From contig CAUJHH010000054.1 in the NCBI GenBank assembly GCA_963204725.1, forward strand, positions 124,001 through 188,000: DNA of 64,000 nucleotides. Reading direction: 5' to 3'. Origin of the DNA: Planctomycetota bacterium (lineage in GTDB: Bacteria; Planctomycetota; Phycisphaerae; Phycisphaerales; UBA1924). Position numbers and translations under genes: made by a program. Of the stretch, positions 18,251 through 25,613 are shown in pieces (the first letter of the stretch is position 1; every line of letters begins with the position of its first letter). The notes beneath the pieces are model-generated. The model worked only from the letters and a program-made list of their open reading frames with translations. It had not been told where the DNA came from and searched no databases.

Positions 18251-19909
18251 ATGACAACGAGGACACATCTTCGCGTAACGGGCGCGGCCCTCTTTCTGAC
18301 CGCCGGACTCGCATGCTCGGCCTGGGGCCAGAACGCCCAGCCGGCAGCGAGCACGCCGCGGCAGACCGCACCGTCCATGTCCGTCGACGCGGCTCCGCAC
18401 TTTGTCGACTGTCACAAGCTCTCCGGACAGGACGTCGCGAATCCCAACGGCGAGGTCGTCGCCACGATCGACGACCTGATCGTTGATCGTGGCAGTGGCC
18501 GGGTCGCGTACGCGATCCTGAACAGCGGTTCCGTGCTCGGCCTTGGAGGCAAGGATATTGCCGTGCCGTACGACGCGCTCACCTACGACCGCGCGAAGGG
18601 CCGGTACAACATCAGCCTGACTTCCGAGCAGATCGAGCGGGCGGCCTCCTTCAGCCCGGAGGAGTGGTCCGATCTCGAGCACACCACATGGACGGAGGAT
18701 CTCGAGAGCTGGTGGGACGAGACGTTTCCGGATTCGGACGAGAGGGCCGAGCATGATCCCTACTCGGACGCATTCGTGAGGGCCAAGAGCTCGAAGGCCA
18801 CGCCGACCACGATCAACGGCGAGATCACGCGTGTCGACCGCAGGCACAAGGCCGGCACCGAGTACGCGTGTGTCGAGGTGCGGGATGCAGACGGCTCGAC
18901 CAGGCACCTCGTGCTCGGGCCATCGTGGTACGTGATGGGCGGCGCGGGTGCGCCGATGCGGGGCGACTCGATCAAGGCCGAGGCGATCCCGTATGACACC
19001 GACGACGGGAAGCCCTCCTACGTCGCGCTCCAGGCCAGCATCCATGGCGAGCGCGTTGAGTTCCGCGACAAGAACGGCGACGCCCGCTGGCGGGTTCCGA
19101 CAGAGCCCACGGATCGGACGGCCCGTGGCGACAAGCAGCGCGACAGCGAGAGCCACGCGGCCTACGAGGGTCGGCGCTGGGGCACGGGCCAGCTCATGAT
19201 GCTCAGCGACCTTGTGGACGCGCCCGCCAGCGCCCGCGACGATAGCGGCGGCGAGGTCCAGCAGGTCATTCTCGAGGAACGCTCGGGCCAGATCGCGTTC
19301 ATCGGGTTCGATCCCAACGAGAACGTCCTGGGGCTTGCCGATGAGATCATCCTGGTGCCCTGGACGCTGGTGAGCGTGGACGCCAACCACGAGGCGCGGA
19401 TCGACAGCGACAAGGACATGCTGATCGCATCCCAGGAAGTTCCTGACGACCTGAACACGCTCAGCAGCCAGGATCGTCTTGCGAGGATCTACGGGGCGTT
19501 TGGCATCGACCCTCCCACGTTCAACGATCGGCGTCACTCCATGGACAGCGGCATGCCGTCGTCTCGCTGGAGCTCCGACGGGGAGCTGATGCGGGTGTTC
19601 CGGAACGGCACGGAGACGACGATCGGCGGCCGCATCGTCGAGGTCCGTCACGAGACGCTTTTCGCCGGCGAACCGGACGCCATCGTCGTCGTGGTCGACA
19701 CGGGCGATGGTGAGCGGAGGGTCGTCGTCGGTCCGTCGTGGTACATGACGCGCCAGCGGCTCGAGTTCAAGACCGGGGACTCGATCAGCGTGGTCGGTAC
19801 GAAGGCTACGGTGAACGGCACGGAGCTGATCGGCGCCCGGACCGTGACGAGCGGCGATCGCACCGTCGTGTTGTGGTCCGACGACAACGCCGTCTGGAAT
19901 GACGACTAG
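18251..19909 (+). CDS. Exported PRC-barrel protein with duplicated PRC plus OB-like module
   Basis: A 552-residue exported protein with a signal peptide ending near SAWGQ. Two copies of the same module follow. The first has a PRC barrel at about residues 45-135 (GEVVATIDDLIVDRGSGRVAY, GGKDIAVPYDAL) and a beta-rich, OB-like domain at about 180-275 containing LGPSWYV. The second has a PRC barrel at about 315-400 (VQQVILEERSGQIAF, ILVPWTLV) and an OB-like domain at about 455-552 containing VGPSWYM. PRC barrels are protein-interaction domains common in stress-induced envelope proteins. The start ATG 18251 has an AAGGGAT site. Confidence 0.8.
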   Translation: MTTRTHLRVTGAALFLTAGLACSAWGQNAQPAASTPRQTAPSMSVDAAPHFVDCHKLSGQDVANPNGEVVATIDDLIVDRGSGRVAYAILNSGSVLGLGGKDIAVPYDALTYDRAKGRYNISLTSEQIERAASFSPEEWSDLEHTTWTEDLESWWDETFPDSDERAEHDPYSDAFVRAKSSKATPTTINGEITRVDRRHKAGTEYACVEVRDADGSTRHLVLGPSWYVMGGAGAPMRGDSIKAEAIPYDTDDGKPSYVALQASIHGERVEFRDKNGDARWRVPTEPTDRTARGDKQRDSESHAAYEGRRWGTGQLMMLSDLVDAPASARDDSGGEVQQVILEERSGQIAFIGFDPNENVLGLADEIILVPWTLVSVDANHEARIDSDKDMLIASQEVPDDLNTLSSQDRLARIYGAFGIDPPTFNDRRHSMDSGMPSSRWSSDGELMRVFRNGTETTIGGRIVEVRHETLFAGEPDAIVVVVDTGDGERRVVVGPSWYMTRQRLEFKTGDSISVVGTKATVNGTELIGARTVTSGDRTVVLWSDDNAVWNDD

Positions 19910-19993
19910 CCGCTGCCACCCCAGCGGATCCGCGCCACGAGGGGCGGCGGCCCTTCATGGCGCTTTCTGTACCCGAGAAGAAAGGCGGCTCAC

Positions 19994-20362
19994 ATGATCA
20001 TCCACGTCAATCGTCCACGGGCCGAGTCATCGGCGGCGAACCCGCCGCACATGCACAGCACATCGGACACGGCGGATGAGCAGGCCGAAGTGATCGAGGC
20101 GAACTCGCCTGAAGGGAGGCCGGGCGATCCGAAGCTGCGGGCCCCCGGCATGCTGGCGTGGACGATGGTGATCATCGGGGGCGTGGTCATCGGCGCGATC
20201 GTGATCGGCGCGACGCAAGGCTTGATCGCGGGGGTGTTCGCGCTGGTGCTCGGGTTGTGCCTCGGCATCATCGCGAACACCGAGGTGTGGGCCGCGGCGT
20301 CTCGCGCCAAGGAGCGTCACGACCTGGACGTTCACAGTGATGAACGGGAGGGGCACAAATGA
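19994..20362 (+). CDS. Small membrane protein, stress-cassette member
   Basis: A 122-residue protein. A hydrophilic N-terminal part of about 50 residues (His, Glu, Ser rich) precedes two adjacent Gly/Val/Ile-rich helices (about 55-95: MVIIGGVVIGAIVIGA, VFALVLGLCLGIIAN), and a charged, His-rich tail ends the protein. ATG 19994 follows a purine-rich site (AGAAGAAAGG). It lies 84 nt after the PRC-barrel gene and before csbD on the same strand. The Gly-zipper-like helices resemble those of small stress-induced membrane proteins, but the family is not identified. Confidence 0.65.
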   Translation: MIIHVNRPRAESSAANPPHMHSTSDTADEQAEVIEANSPEGRPGDPKLRAPGMLAWTMVIIGGVVIGAIVIGATQGLIAGVFALVLGLCLGIIANTEVWAAASRAKERHDLDVHSDEREGHK

Positions 20363-20564
20363 TACCCGATTCATTGTCCATCCAGCGTGCGCTCATGCTG
20401 GGCGGCAGAATGAGGGGCAGATGCGAGAGGGAAGGGAGAGAGTCTCCCGGATCCCTCGCGTCGGAGCGGCCAGGAAGGCCGCGGATCTCGTGGAGCCCGT
20501 GCGGCGTCGCCCGGGCAGAGCACCGGGACATGAGCCCGGATCACCACCACACAAGGAGCACGAC

Positions 20565-20765
20565 ATGAATTGGGACCAGGTCGAAGGAAAGTGGAAGCAG
20601 ATGCGCGGCAAGGTCAAGGAGCAATGGGGCAAGTTGACGGATGACGATCTGGATGTCATCAACGGCAACCGCGAACAGCTCGAGGGCCGGATCCAGCAGA
20701 CCTACGGGAAGACTCGCGAAGAAGCGAAGCGCGAGGTCGATGACTTCTGCCATACCTGCCGCTGA
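20565..20765 (+). CDS. CsbD-family stress protein
   Basis: A 66-residue soluble helical protein starting NWDQVEGKWKQMRGKVKEQWG, with KLTDDDLDVINGNREQLEGRIQ and YGKTREEAKREVDDF, the classic CsbD pattern. The family is strongly induced in general stress and stationary phase, and its molecular role is unknown. ATG 20565 has an AAGGAG site 6 nt upstream. A strong terminator follows 33 nt after the stop. Confidence 0.93.
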   Translation: MNWDQVEGKWKQMRGKVKEQWGKLTDDDLDVINGNREQLEGRIQQTYGKTREEAKREVDDFCHTCR

Positions 20766-20798
20766 TCGCAGCGACAGCGAGACGCAACACCAACGCAT

Positions 20799-20844
20799 GG
20801 GCCGGCGAAGTCTGAGGGGCTTCGTCGGCCCTGCTCCTTTTTGG
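20799..20844 (+). terminator. Rho-independent terminator after csbD
   Basis: A 12-bp stem (GGGCCGGCGAAG at 20799-20810 with CTTCGTCGGCCC at 20820-20831, one G-U pair), a 9-nt loop, then TGCTCCTTTTT. It marks the end of the csbD transcript. Confidence 0.88.
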
Positions 20845-20888
20845 GCGTGGGTGTCGGCGCGTGGCCGGTGCGACGGACCAGCGACCGG

Positions 20889-21896
20889 CTAGGTCGTGTT
20901 GGCTGGCGCGGCGAGGGCGAGCGTGTGGGACGCCTCTGCGCGAGAGGCGTGCGGCGGGCCGGTTGCCGATGTGCCGCCGAGCGCGGGGAATTCGTCGAGA
21001 TCGGAGATGTCGATGCCGAGAGTGCCGGCAATGGATGTGAGCTGGGCGAGGAGTTGGTCGAGGGATAGTGACTCGCTGGCGGAGTGACCCGGAGACTGAA
21101 TGGGAGGAGCAGAAGGGAGAGGCGGGCACAAAGGGGCCGAGAGCGGTAGGTCTCGGAGAGCGTGTGTCGGACAACCTGACGATCTTGGAGTTTGTGAGAA
21201 TGAAGCAGGATCTGCCGCAGGTGCGCGGTCGTTGGCGCTGGCGGACACGCCGCCCGTGGCACGCGAAGACGCTTCGGATGCGGCGGGGGCATCGGCTCGG
21301 CGTGCTGACTTCCCCAAAGGCATCGAGCCTGCAGCGGTGCGGGCGCGAGAGAGGTCGTGTTCGGAGACGGGGGTCAGGCGCGAAAAGCGATAGAGGAGCC
21401 ACGAGGCCTTGCGGGCTTGCTCGGCGCGGCGGAAGTACGGAACCACAGCGTTCGCGGAGAGCGCGGCGGAACACAGAGAAGATGCCGGATCGGCGAGAAG
21501 TGCGGCTGGAGTTGAGGGCGCGGGAGCTGGCGTCCTGTTGAAGCTCTCGAGGATGCGGATGGTGGCGTGGACGGCGTGGGAGAGGTTGAGGGAGGCGACG
21601 TAACGGACGTGGGTGTAGGCGGCGGACTGACGAAGAGCGATGTGCTCGCGGGTCGCCGGGGACTCGAGCCACGCGAGGAGTTCGCCGAGGGGGATGTTGT
21701 GCTGGGCGGCGACGGAGGCGAGTGAGTGGTGCGGAGAGGCGAGGTCGGAGAGAAGTTCCGCGGCGGCGTGAGGCGCCGCCGCGGGAGGTAGGGGGAGGAG
21801 ATCGCCCGCCGGGTGAACCGTCGGGCGGGGGAGCGAGGAATCATGGCTCGGGAGAGCGGGGTTGGGTGGAGGAGTTGTCGCGGCGGAAGCGACCAT
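20889..21896 (-). CDS. Orphan Ala/Pro/Ser-rich protein with an HTH-like segment
   Basis: I do not recognise this 335-residue protein. Residues 1-45 are Pro/Ala-rich and disordered. Residues about 46-120 form a helical block with a helix-turn-helix-like piece (SLASVAAQHNIPLGELLAWLES) and HVRYVASLNLSHAVHATIRILESF. Another helix (FRRAEQARKASWLLYRFSRL) and a long low-complexity Ser/Ala/Pro region follow, and a last helix (LSLDQLLAQLTSIAGTLGIDISDLDEFP) closes it. The reading frame is open with coding-like high third-position GC. A perfect dyad lies 61 bp upstream of the start. A DNA-binding role is possible but unproven. Confidence 0.62.
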   Translation of the reverse strand: MVASAATTPPPNPALPSHDSSLPRPTVHPAGDLLPLPPAAAPHAAAELLSDLASPHHSLASVAAQHNIPLGELLAWLESPATREHIALRQSAAYTHVRYVASLNLSHAVHATIRILESFNRTPAPAPSTPAALLADPASSLCSAALSANAVVPYFRRAEQARKASWLLYRFSRLTPVSEHDLSRARTAAGSMPLGKSARRADAPAASEASSRATGGVSASANDRAPAADPASFSQTPRSSGCPTHALRDLPLSAPLCPPLPSAPPIQSPGHSASESLSLDQLLAQLTSIAGTLGIDISDLDEFPALGGTSATGPPHASRAEASHTLALAAPANTT

Positions 21897-21956
21897 GCGA
21901 CGACGGTACAGGATGCCGGCGCGGAATCAAGCGGGATGCTGGAGTTGGGCCGGTTG

Positions 21957-21980
21957 TCACTGACAACAGTCTGTCAGTGA
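21957..21980. promoter_or_regulatory. Perfect 9-bp dyad, candidate operator
   Basis: TCACTGACA (21957-21965) and TGTCAGTGA (21972-21980) are exact inverted repeats with a 6-nt spacer, 61 bp upstream of the minus-strand orphan gene. Size and symmetry suit a dimeric helix-turn-helix regulator. There is no T-run, so it is not a terminator. Confidence 0.5.
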
Positions 21981-22095
21981 GAGAGAGTCAAGGGGGGGAC
22001 TGCAAGAGGCGCGAGACAGCCAGCAAGCGAAGAGGGGGAAGAGTCGGGGGCCTCCGCCCCACACCACCAAGGACGCCCCCGCGCGGCGGTCTGGA

Positions 22096-22138
22096 CCAGA
22101 GCCAGCGGCGACCCCGTCGGGGTGCGCCTTGGCTCTGG
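22096..22138. repeat. Long imperfect hairpin, REP-like or structured RNA
   Basis: CCAGAGCCA (22096-22104) pairs with TGGCTCTGG (22130-22138), and inside it ACCCC pairs with GGGGT, giving a roughly 43-nt hairpin. A second short stem (GCCCGC/GCGGGC, 22151-22165) follows. These lie in the 318-bp space between the orphan gene and the nuclease-like gene, which holds no other gene that I can support. The stems sit downstream of the nuclease-like gene and could end its transcript, although no T-run is present. Confidence 0.5.
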
Positions 22139-22214
22139 CAACCAACGCTTGCCCGCTGCGCGGGCGGAAGGCAGTGACCCTAGCTGAGGACCGAAAGACA
22201 TCCGCCTGCTCGTG

Positions 22215-23495
22215 TCATGCGTCATTCCCTCGCGTTGCGGCGCCTTCTTCAGTCTTGGCGATCACAGTGGCGAGAGACTGAAGCCACTCGCTGGACTTCG
22301 GCATCAAGTCCGCAAGTGTCATCTCGCGTTGATCCACAAACACTCGCGGCCACGCCTTGCCTTGCCTGAAGTTCTCGCGAACCGTTGCGCCGGGCACAAG
22401 CGAAGCGACGGCATTGACGTATTCCATGCCGATCTGCTGGTTAATGCCGCTCTTGCGGTAGTTGTGCAGTACAAATCGCATGTCGACTACGCCACCTTCG
22501 GCATAGACGGAGGCAAACGAGAAACGTCGGCTGGTATTCGGCTCGTACCAGATGAGGGAAAGGCTCGTGCCGAGGGCCTCCGGCTCAATCCCGATCTTGT
22601 CGCACTCCCCGAGGAAGCCTCGGAACTGCTTGACGACCGGTGCGCCCAGCGACTCCGCAATAGTCTCGAACATTGCTTCTTCGGTCAATCGCCGGCGCTT
22701 GGCGCCGCCGTCGGAGACAACTTCCGGGAGCCTGACGGAGACATCCTTTGGAGTGAGCGGTGCTCGCAGTTCGACCACGGCGCGCACAATCTCTCGGGTT
22801 CGCGCCAGCACCCGGGGCTGCGCCACCGTCGCATCGTCGGCCGCCCCGGTCCTGAACAGCGCGATTTCCAGCAGTGCAAACGTAAAGCCCAGCGCCGGCG
22901 CCGCAGCGAGTGTGTCGGCGAGTTGCTCGACGCCGTGCTGAATGCCGTCGCCTGCCACTAGGAGCAGGAACCGCCCTTGAGAGAGGTTCTTGGTTACCGC
23001 GTCGATGAAGCGGGCTTCGTCGAAGTCCGGGTGGTCGCGCACCAGAAGCAGGATCGGATCATCGTCGGCCGCGATCGGCGTGCTTTGCCTGCTGGGACCC
23101 TCATGGTCCATGCGACGCTTCAGGCGGACGGCGCCACAGAGGTCCTGATATGTCCACCCTGACATGGCCGTGGCGTAGTCGAGAATCTGAGCGACGACTA
23201 CTCGTCTCGCTTCGGGGTTGCGGAAGAGTTTGGTCTCGACGAGCGTGATGTACCCGCGCGGGTTGATGTACACCAAATCGACTGGCCCGGCTTCGGTCGG
23301 CAACTCGCGGGCGACGGGTACCAGCGGGCCAAAGACCTCCTCGATCTCGTCAATGGGGATCAGCGATGGGTTCTTGAACAGGAGGCTTTGAAACCACCCC
23401 TCGCGGATCGAGCGATCATCGAAGACGACCCGCTCCAGCGGTGTGGCTCCTTGCGAATTCACGAGGTGGGGCGTGCAGAACTGGCGGGTGTGCAT
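22215..23495 (-). CDS. PD-(D/E)XK nuclease-like protein (NucS/DUF91-type)
   Basis: A 426-residue soluble protein. Residues about 15-110 have a NucS-like nuclease core: SIREGWFQSLLFKNPSLIP, AGPVDLVYINPRGYITLVETKL and EARRVVVAQILDYA. The Asp in VDLVYI and the Glu/Lys in VETKL fit the PD-(D/E)XK metal site, and the later Q-x3-Y resembles motif IV. The rest (DHPDFDEARFIDAVTKNLSQGRFLLLVAGD and a C-terminal alpha/beta part) is unassigned. Start ATG 23495 was chosen at the conserved core; ATG 23573 would add 26 residues. It is a single gene next to an integrated element, so repair or defence roles are both possible. Confidence 0.7.
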   Translation of the reverse strand: MHTRQFCTPHLVNSQGATPLERVVFDDRSIREGWFQSLLFKNPSLIPIDEIEEVFGPLVPVARELPTEAGPVDLVYINPRGYITLVETKLFRNPEARRVVVAQILDYATAMSGWTYQDLCGAVRLKRRMDHEGPSRQSTPIAADDDPILLLVRDHPDFDEARFIDAVTKNLSQGRFLLLVAGDGIQHGVEQLADTLAAAPALGFTFALLEIALFRTGAADDATVAQPRVLARTREIVRAVVELRAPLTPKDVSVRLPEVVSDGGAKRRRLTEEAMFETIAESLGAPVVKQFRGFLGECDKIGIEPEALGTSLSLIWYEPNTSRRFSFASVYAEGGVVDMRFVLHNYRKSGINQQIGMEYVNAVASLVPGATVRENFRQGKAWPRVFVDQREMTLADLMPKSSEWLQSLATVIAKTEEGAATRGNDA

Positions 23496-23637
23496 GGCGA
23501 ATCTTAAGGCGGGAGCCTCCTCCCTCGACACCTTGAACCTGCGCTGGGACAAGCGGGCGTCCACCCAGGTCATGCCTCGTCATCGTGCGAACCGTGGCCC
23601 CCATCCGGCGGTTCGCTCCCGCGTTGCCGAGATTCGT

Positions 23638-23743
23638 GAGTTCTGCGGACTGTGTCAACAAAAGACCGCCGTTATCATCGTGTGACATCGGCGGCACTCA
23701 AAGCGGGCGACCGGAATCGAACCGGCGACATTCAGCTTGGGAA
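23638..23743. repeat. attL-like direct repeat containing a truncated tRNA-Gly 3' half
   Basis: 106 bp that match 25394-25498 with six substitutions and one indel. The last 42 bp (23702-23743) are identical to the 3' 42 nt of tRNA-Gly(CCC) and stop inside the anticodon loop; the rest copies the tRNA's downstream terminator. This is the usual footprint of integration at a tRNA 3' end. Confidence 0.88.
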
Positions 23744-24155
23744 CGGCCGGGCTGCCGATCGGATTCCCGTGAATCTGGCCGCTTTCGACGCGCGCCGCGT
23801 TCGCTTGCACACACGCTTGCACAAGGCCGCGAGTGATATGGGGATTCCCGCCTCCGCGACCGTCCCGTCACGCTCGTCCACGTCCCGCCCGGCCCGACGC
23901 TGGCCCCGACGCCGGCGGAACGTGTGGCCGACACGCCAAACCCGGGGCGGTGGCGAGCCTGCCGGACCTGCCGCTCGGAGCGGTTGGACGCACGTTGGCG
24001 GCTTCGCTGGCGAGCTGATCTTGAGCACCGGTCCGTTCTACTTCCCCAGTTCGAGCATACGGCGACAGAACCGGAGTCATCGTCACGTTCCTCGTCTCAT
24101 GAATCTACGATTGGCTAGAAAGACACCGACCGATGGTCTTCGCAGGAGTGCAGCG
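23744..24155. other. Gene-free left arm of the tRNA-Gly element
   Basis: 412 bp with no gene that I can support. It holds a 10-bp direct repeat (CGCTTGCACA at 23802-23811 and 23814-23823) about 60 bp inside the att-like copy, a place where integrase arm sites often lie. The remainder has short open frames on both strands without recognisable content and may be the remains of a lost integrase. Confidence 0.5.
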
Positions 24156-24389
24156 ATGAGAATTCAAGTACTCGGACCCGGCTGTCACAACTGCAAGTCC
24201 ACCGAAGCGGCGGCCCGCGAGGCGGTGGCATCGCTGGGCATCGTCGCGGAGATCGTCAAGGTCACCGACTATGTGGAGATCGCCAAGATGGGCGTCATGA
24301 AGACACCCGGGCTGGCCGTTGACGGGAAGGTGGTCATCAGCGGTCGCGTGCCGACGGCGGCGGAGATCGTGGGGTTGCTCAAGAAGTGA
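24156..24389 (+). CDS. Small redox-active disulfide (thioredoxin/glutaredoxin-like) protein
   Basis: A 77-residue thioredoxin-fold protein: strand IQVLGPGCHNC with the CxxC active site (C-H-N-C), VTDYVEIAKMGVMKTPGLAVDGKVV with the cis-proline in TPG, and SGRVPTAAEIVGLL. This matches the MTH895/redox-active disulfide protein 2 family, often found next to YraQ-type permeases and arsenic genes. ATG 24156 has a CAGGAG site. Its stop overlaps the permease start by 4 nt (GTGA), so the pair is co-translated. Confidence 0.9.
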   Translation: MRIQVLGPGCHNCKSTEAAAREAVASLGIVAEIVKVTDYVEIAKMGVMKTPGLAVDGKVVISGRVPTAAEIVGLLKK

Positions 24390-25342
24390 TCCACGACTTC
24401 GCATCCTGGCTTGTGTACCGCGTCATCGGCATGGACGCGGGATCGCACTGGGGCCAGAGCTTCCATTTCTTCGTGTATGACACGATCAAGATCACGCTGC
24501 TGTTGCTTGTGATGACGTTCCTCATGGGCATCGTCAACTCGTACATGCCCGTCGAGAGGGTCCGCGCGTGGCTTTCCTCGCGGAAGTGGTACGGGGCCGA
24601 TTACCTGCTCGCGGCCATCTTTGGCGCGGTCACGCCCTTCTGTTCGTGCTCATCCATCCCGCTGTTCATCGGGTTCGTGCGCGGGGGCATCCCGCTGGGG
24701 GTGACGTTCAGCTTTCTGATCGCTTCGCCGCTCGTGAACGAGGCCGCTGTGGCGGTCTTCATCGGGGTGTTCGGATGGAAGACCACGCTGATCTACTGCG
24801 GCGCGGGCATCGCGGTGGGCACTGTGGTCGGGGCCATGCTGGGCCGGTTGAAACTGGAGAAGCACGTCGAGCCGTGGGTGTGGGAAGTGCAGTCGGGGGA
24901 CACGGCTCGGGACGACGCCAAGCGAGCGTTCCGCCAGCGGTTGCCTGGCATCATCCGCGAGGCGTGGGCCACGACCAAGAAGGTGCTGCCCTACGTCTTG
25001 GTCGGCATCACCATCGGGGCGGCGATGCACGGCTTTGTGCCCGCCAACTACTTCGAGCGGTACATGAGCAAGGACAACCCCCTCGCCGTGCCGCTGGCGG
25101 TCGCGGCGGGCGTGCCGATGTACGCGAACGCAACGGGCGTGATTCCCGTCGTGGAGCAACTGGTGGCGAAGGGCATCTCGCTCGGCACCGCGCTGGCGTT
25201 CATGATGGCGGTCGTCGGGCTGTCCATCCCCGAAGGCCTGCTGCTCCGCCGCGTGCTCAAACCCAGGCTGATCGCGGTCTACTTTGGCAGCGTGTCGCTG
25301 GCAATCGTGGCCTTGGGGTATTTCTTCAACGCTGTGCTTTGA
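24386..25342 (+). CDS. YraQ/UPF0718-family permease
   Basis: A 318-residue membrane protein with about eight helices and the family signature TPFCSCSSIPLFIGFVRGG, repeated later in the form AAGVPMYANATGVIPV. The central loop (about 150-190) is charged. Members pair with small thiol-redox proteins and arsenic or heavy-metal genes and are thought to export metal(loid)s or other ions; the substrate is not proven. The GTG start at 24386 overlaps the upstream stop. No ArsR-type regulator is present. Both genes lie between the two att-like repeats, so they are the cargo of the element. Confidence 0.88.
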   Translation: MIHDFASWLVYRVIGMDAGSHWGQSFHFFVYDTIKITLLLLVMTFLMGIVNSYMPVERVRAWLSSRKWYGADYLLAAIFGAVTPFCSCSSIPLFIGFVRGGIPLGVTFSFLIASPLVNEAAVAVFIGVFGWKTTLIYCGAGIAVGTVVGAMLGRLKLEKHVEPWVWEVQSGDTARDDAKRAFRQRLPGIIREAWATTKKVLPYVLVGITIGAAMHGFVPANYFERYMSKDNPLAVPLAVAAGVPMYANATGVIPVVEQLVAKGISLGTALAFMMAVVGLSIPEGLLLRRVLKPRLIAVYFGSVSLAIVALGYFFNAVL

Positions 25343-25393
25343 CGAACGCCTTCGGGCTTGCGCCGGCCGCGATGCCCTCACGCCAGAACTCGC

Positions 25394-25498
25394 GAGTTCT
25401 GAGGAGTGTGTCAACGAAAGCCGCCGTTGTCATCGTGTGACATCGGCGGCAATCAGAGCGGGCGACCGGAATCGAACCGGCGACATTCAGCTTGGGAA
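25394..25498. repeat. attR-like direct repeat overlapping the intact tRNA-Gly
   Basis: Partner of the copy at 23638-23743. Here the 42 bp continue into a complete tRNA-Gly(CCC), so this side keeps the functional gene. The element between the repeats is about 1.65 kb. Confidence 0.88.
25414..25450 (-). terminator. Terminator of tRNA-Gly
   Basis: On the minus strand a 7-bp stem (GCCGCCG/CGGCGGC) continues through a mismatch into a 5-bp stem (TGTCA/TGACA) with a 5-nt loop, followed by TTTCGTT. It starts 7 nt after the tRNA 3' end. The same structure survives in the left repeat. Confidence 0.75.
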
Positions 25499-25528
25499 GC
25501 TGACGTTCTACCGCTGAACTACGCCCGC
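25457..25528 (-). tRNA. tRNA-Gly (anticodon CCC)
   Basis: Cloverleaf on the minus strand: acceptor GCGGGCG/CGCCCGC, D arm GTTC...GAAC, anticodon stem TCAGC/GCTGA with loop TTCCCAA (anticodon CCC), T arm GCCGG-TTCGATT-CCGGT, and discriminator T. CCA is not encoded. It is the integration site of the small element to its left on the plus strand. Confidence 0.95.
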
Positions 25529-25613
25529 GGCTGCGCGAGTATATCCCGATCAGGCGACAGGAGCCAAACCGTGTACCGGCGACGTCCGTCTGCGCTTCGT
25601 CCGAAGCGGTTGG

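Noticed and set aside
20337-20564. Upstream extension of csbD and a second open frame
   Set aside because: The CsbD start at 20565 has a strong ribosome-binding site; the upstream residues have no CsbD likeness.
23744-24155. Possible integrase remnant in the left arm of the element
   Set aside because: No tyrosine- or serine-recombinase motif is visible in any frame; kept only as an unexplained region.
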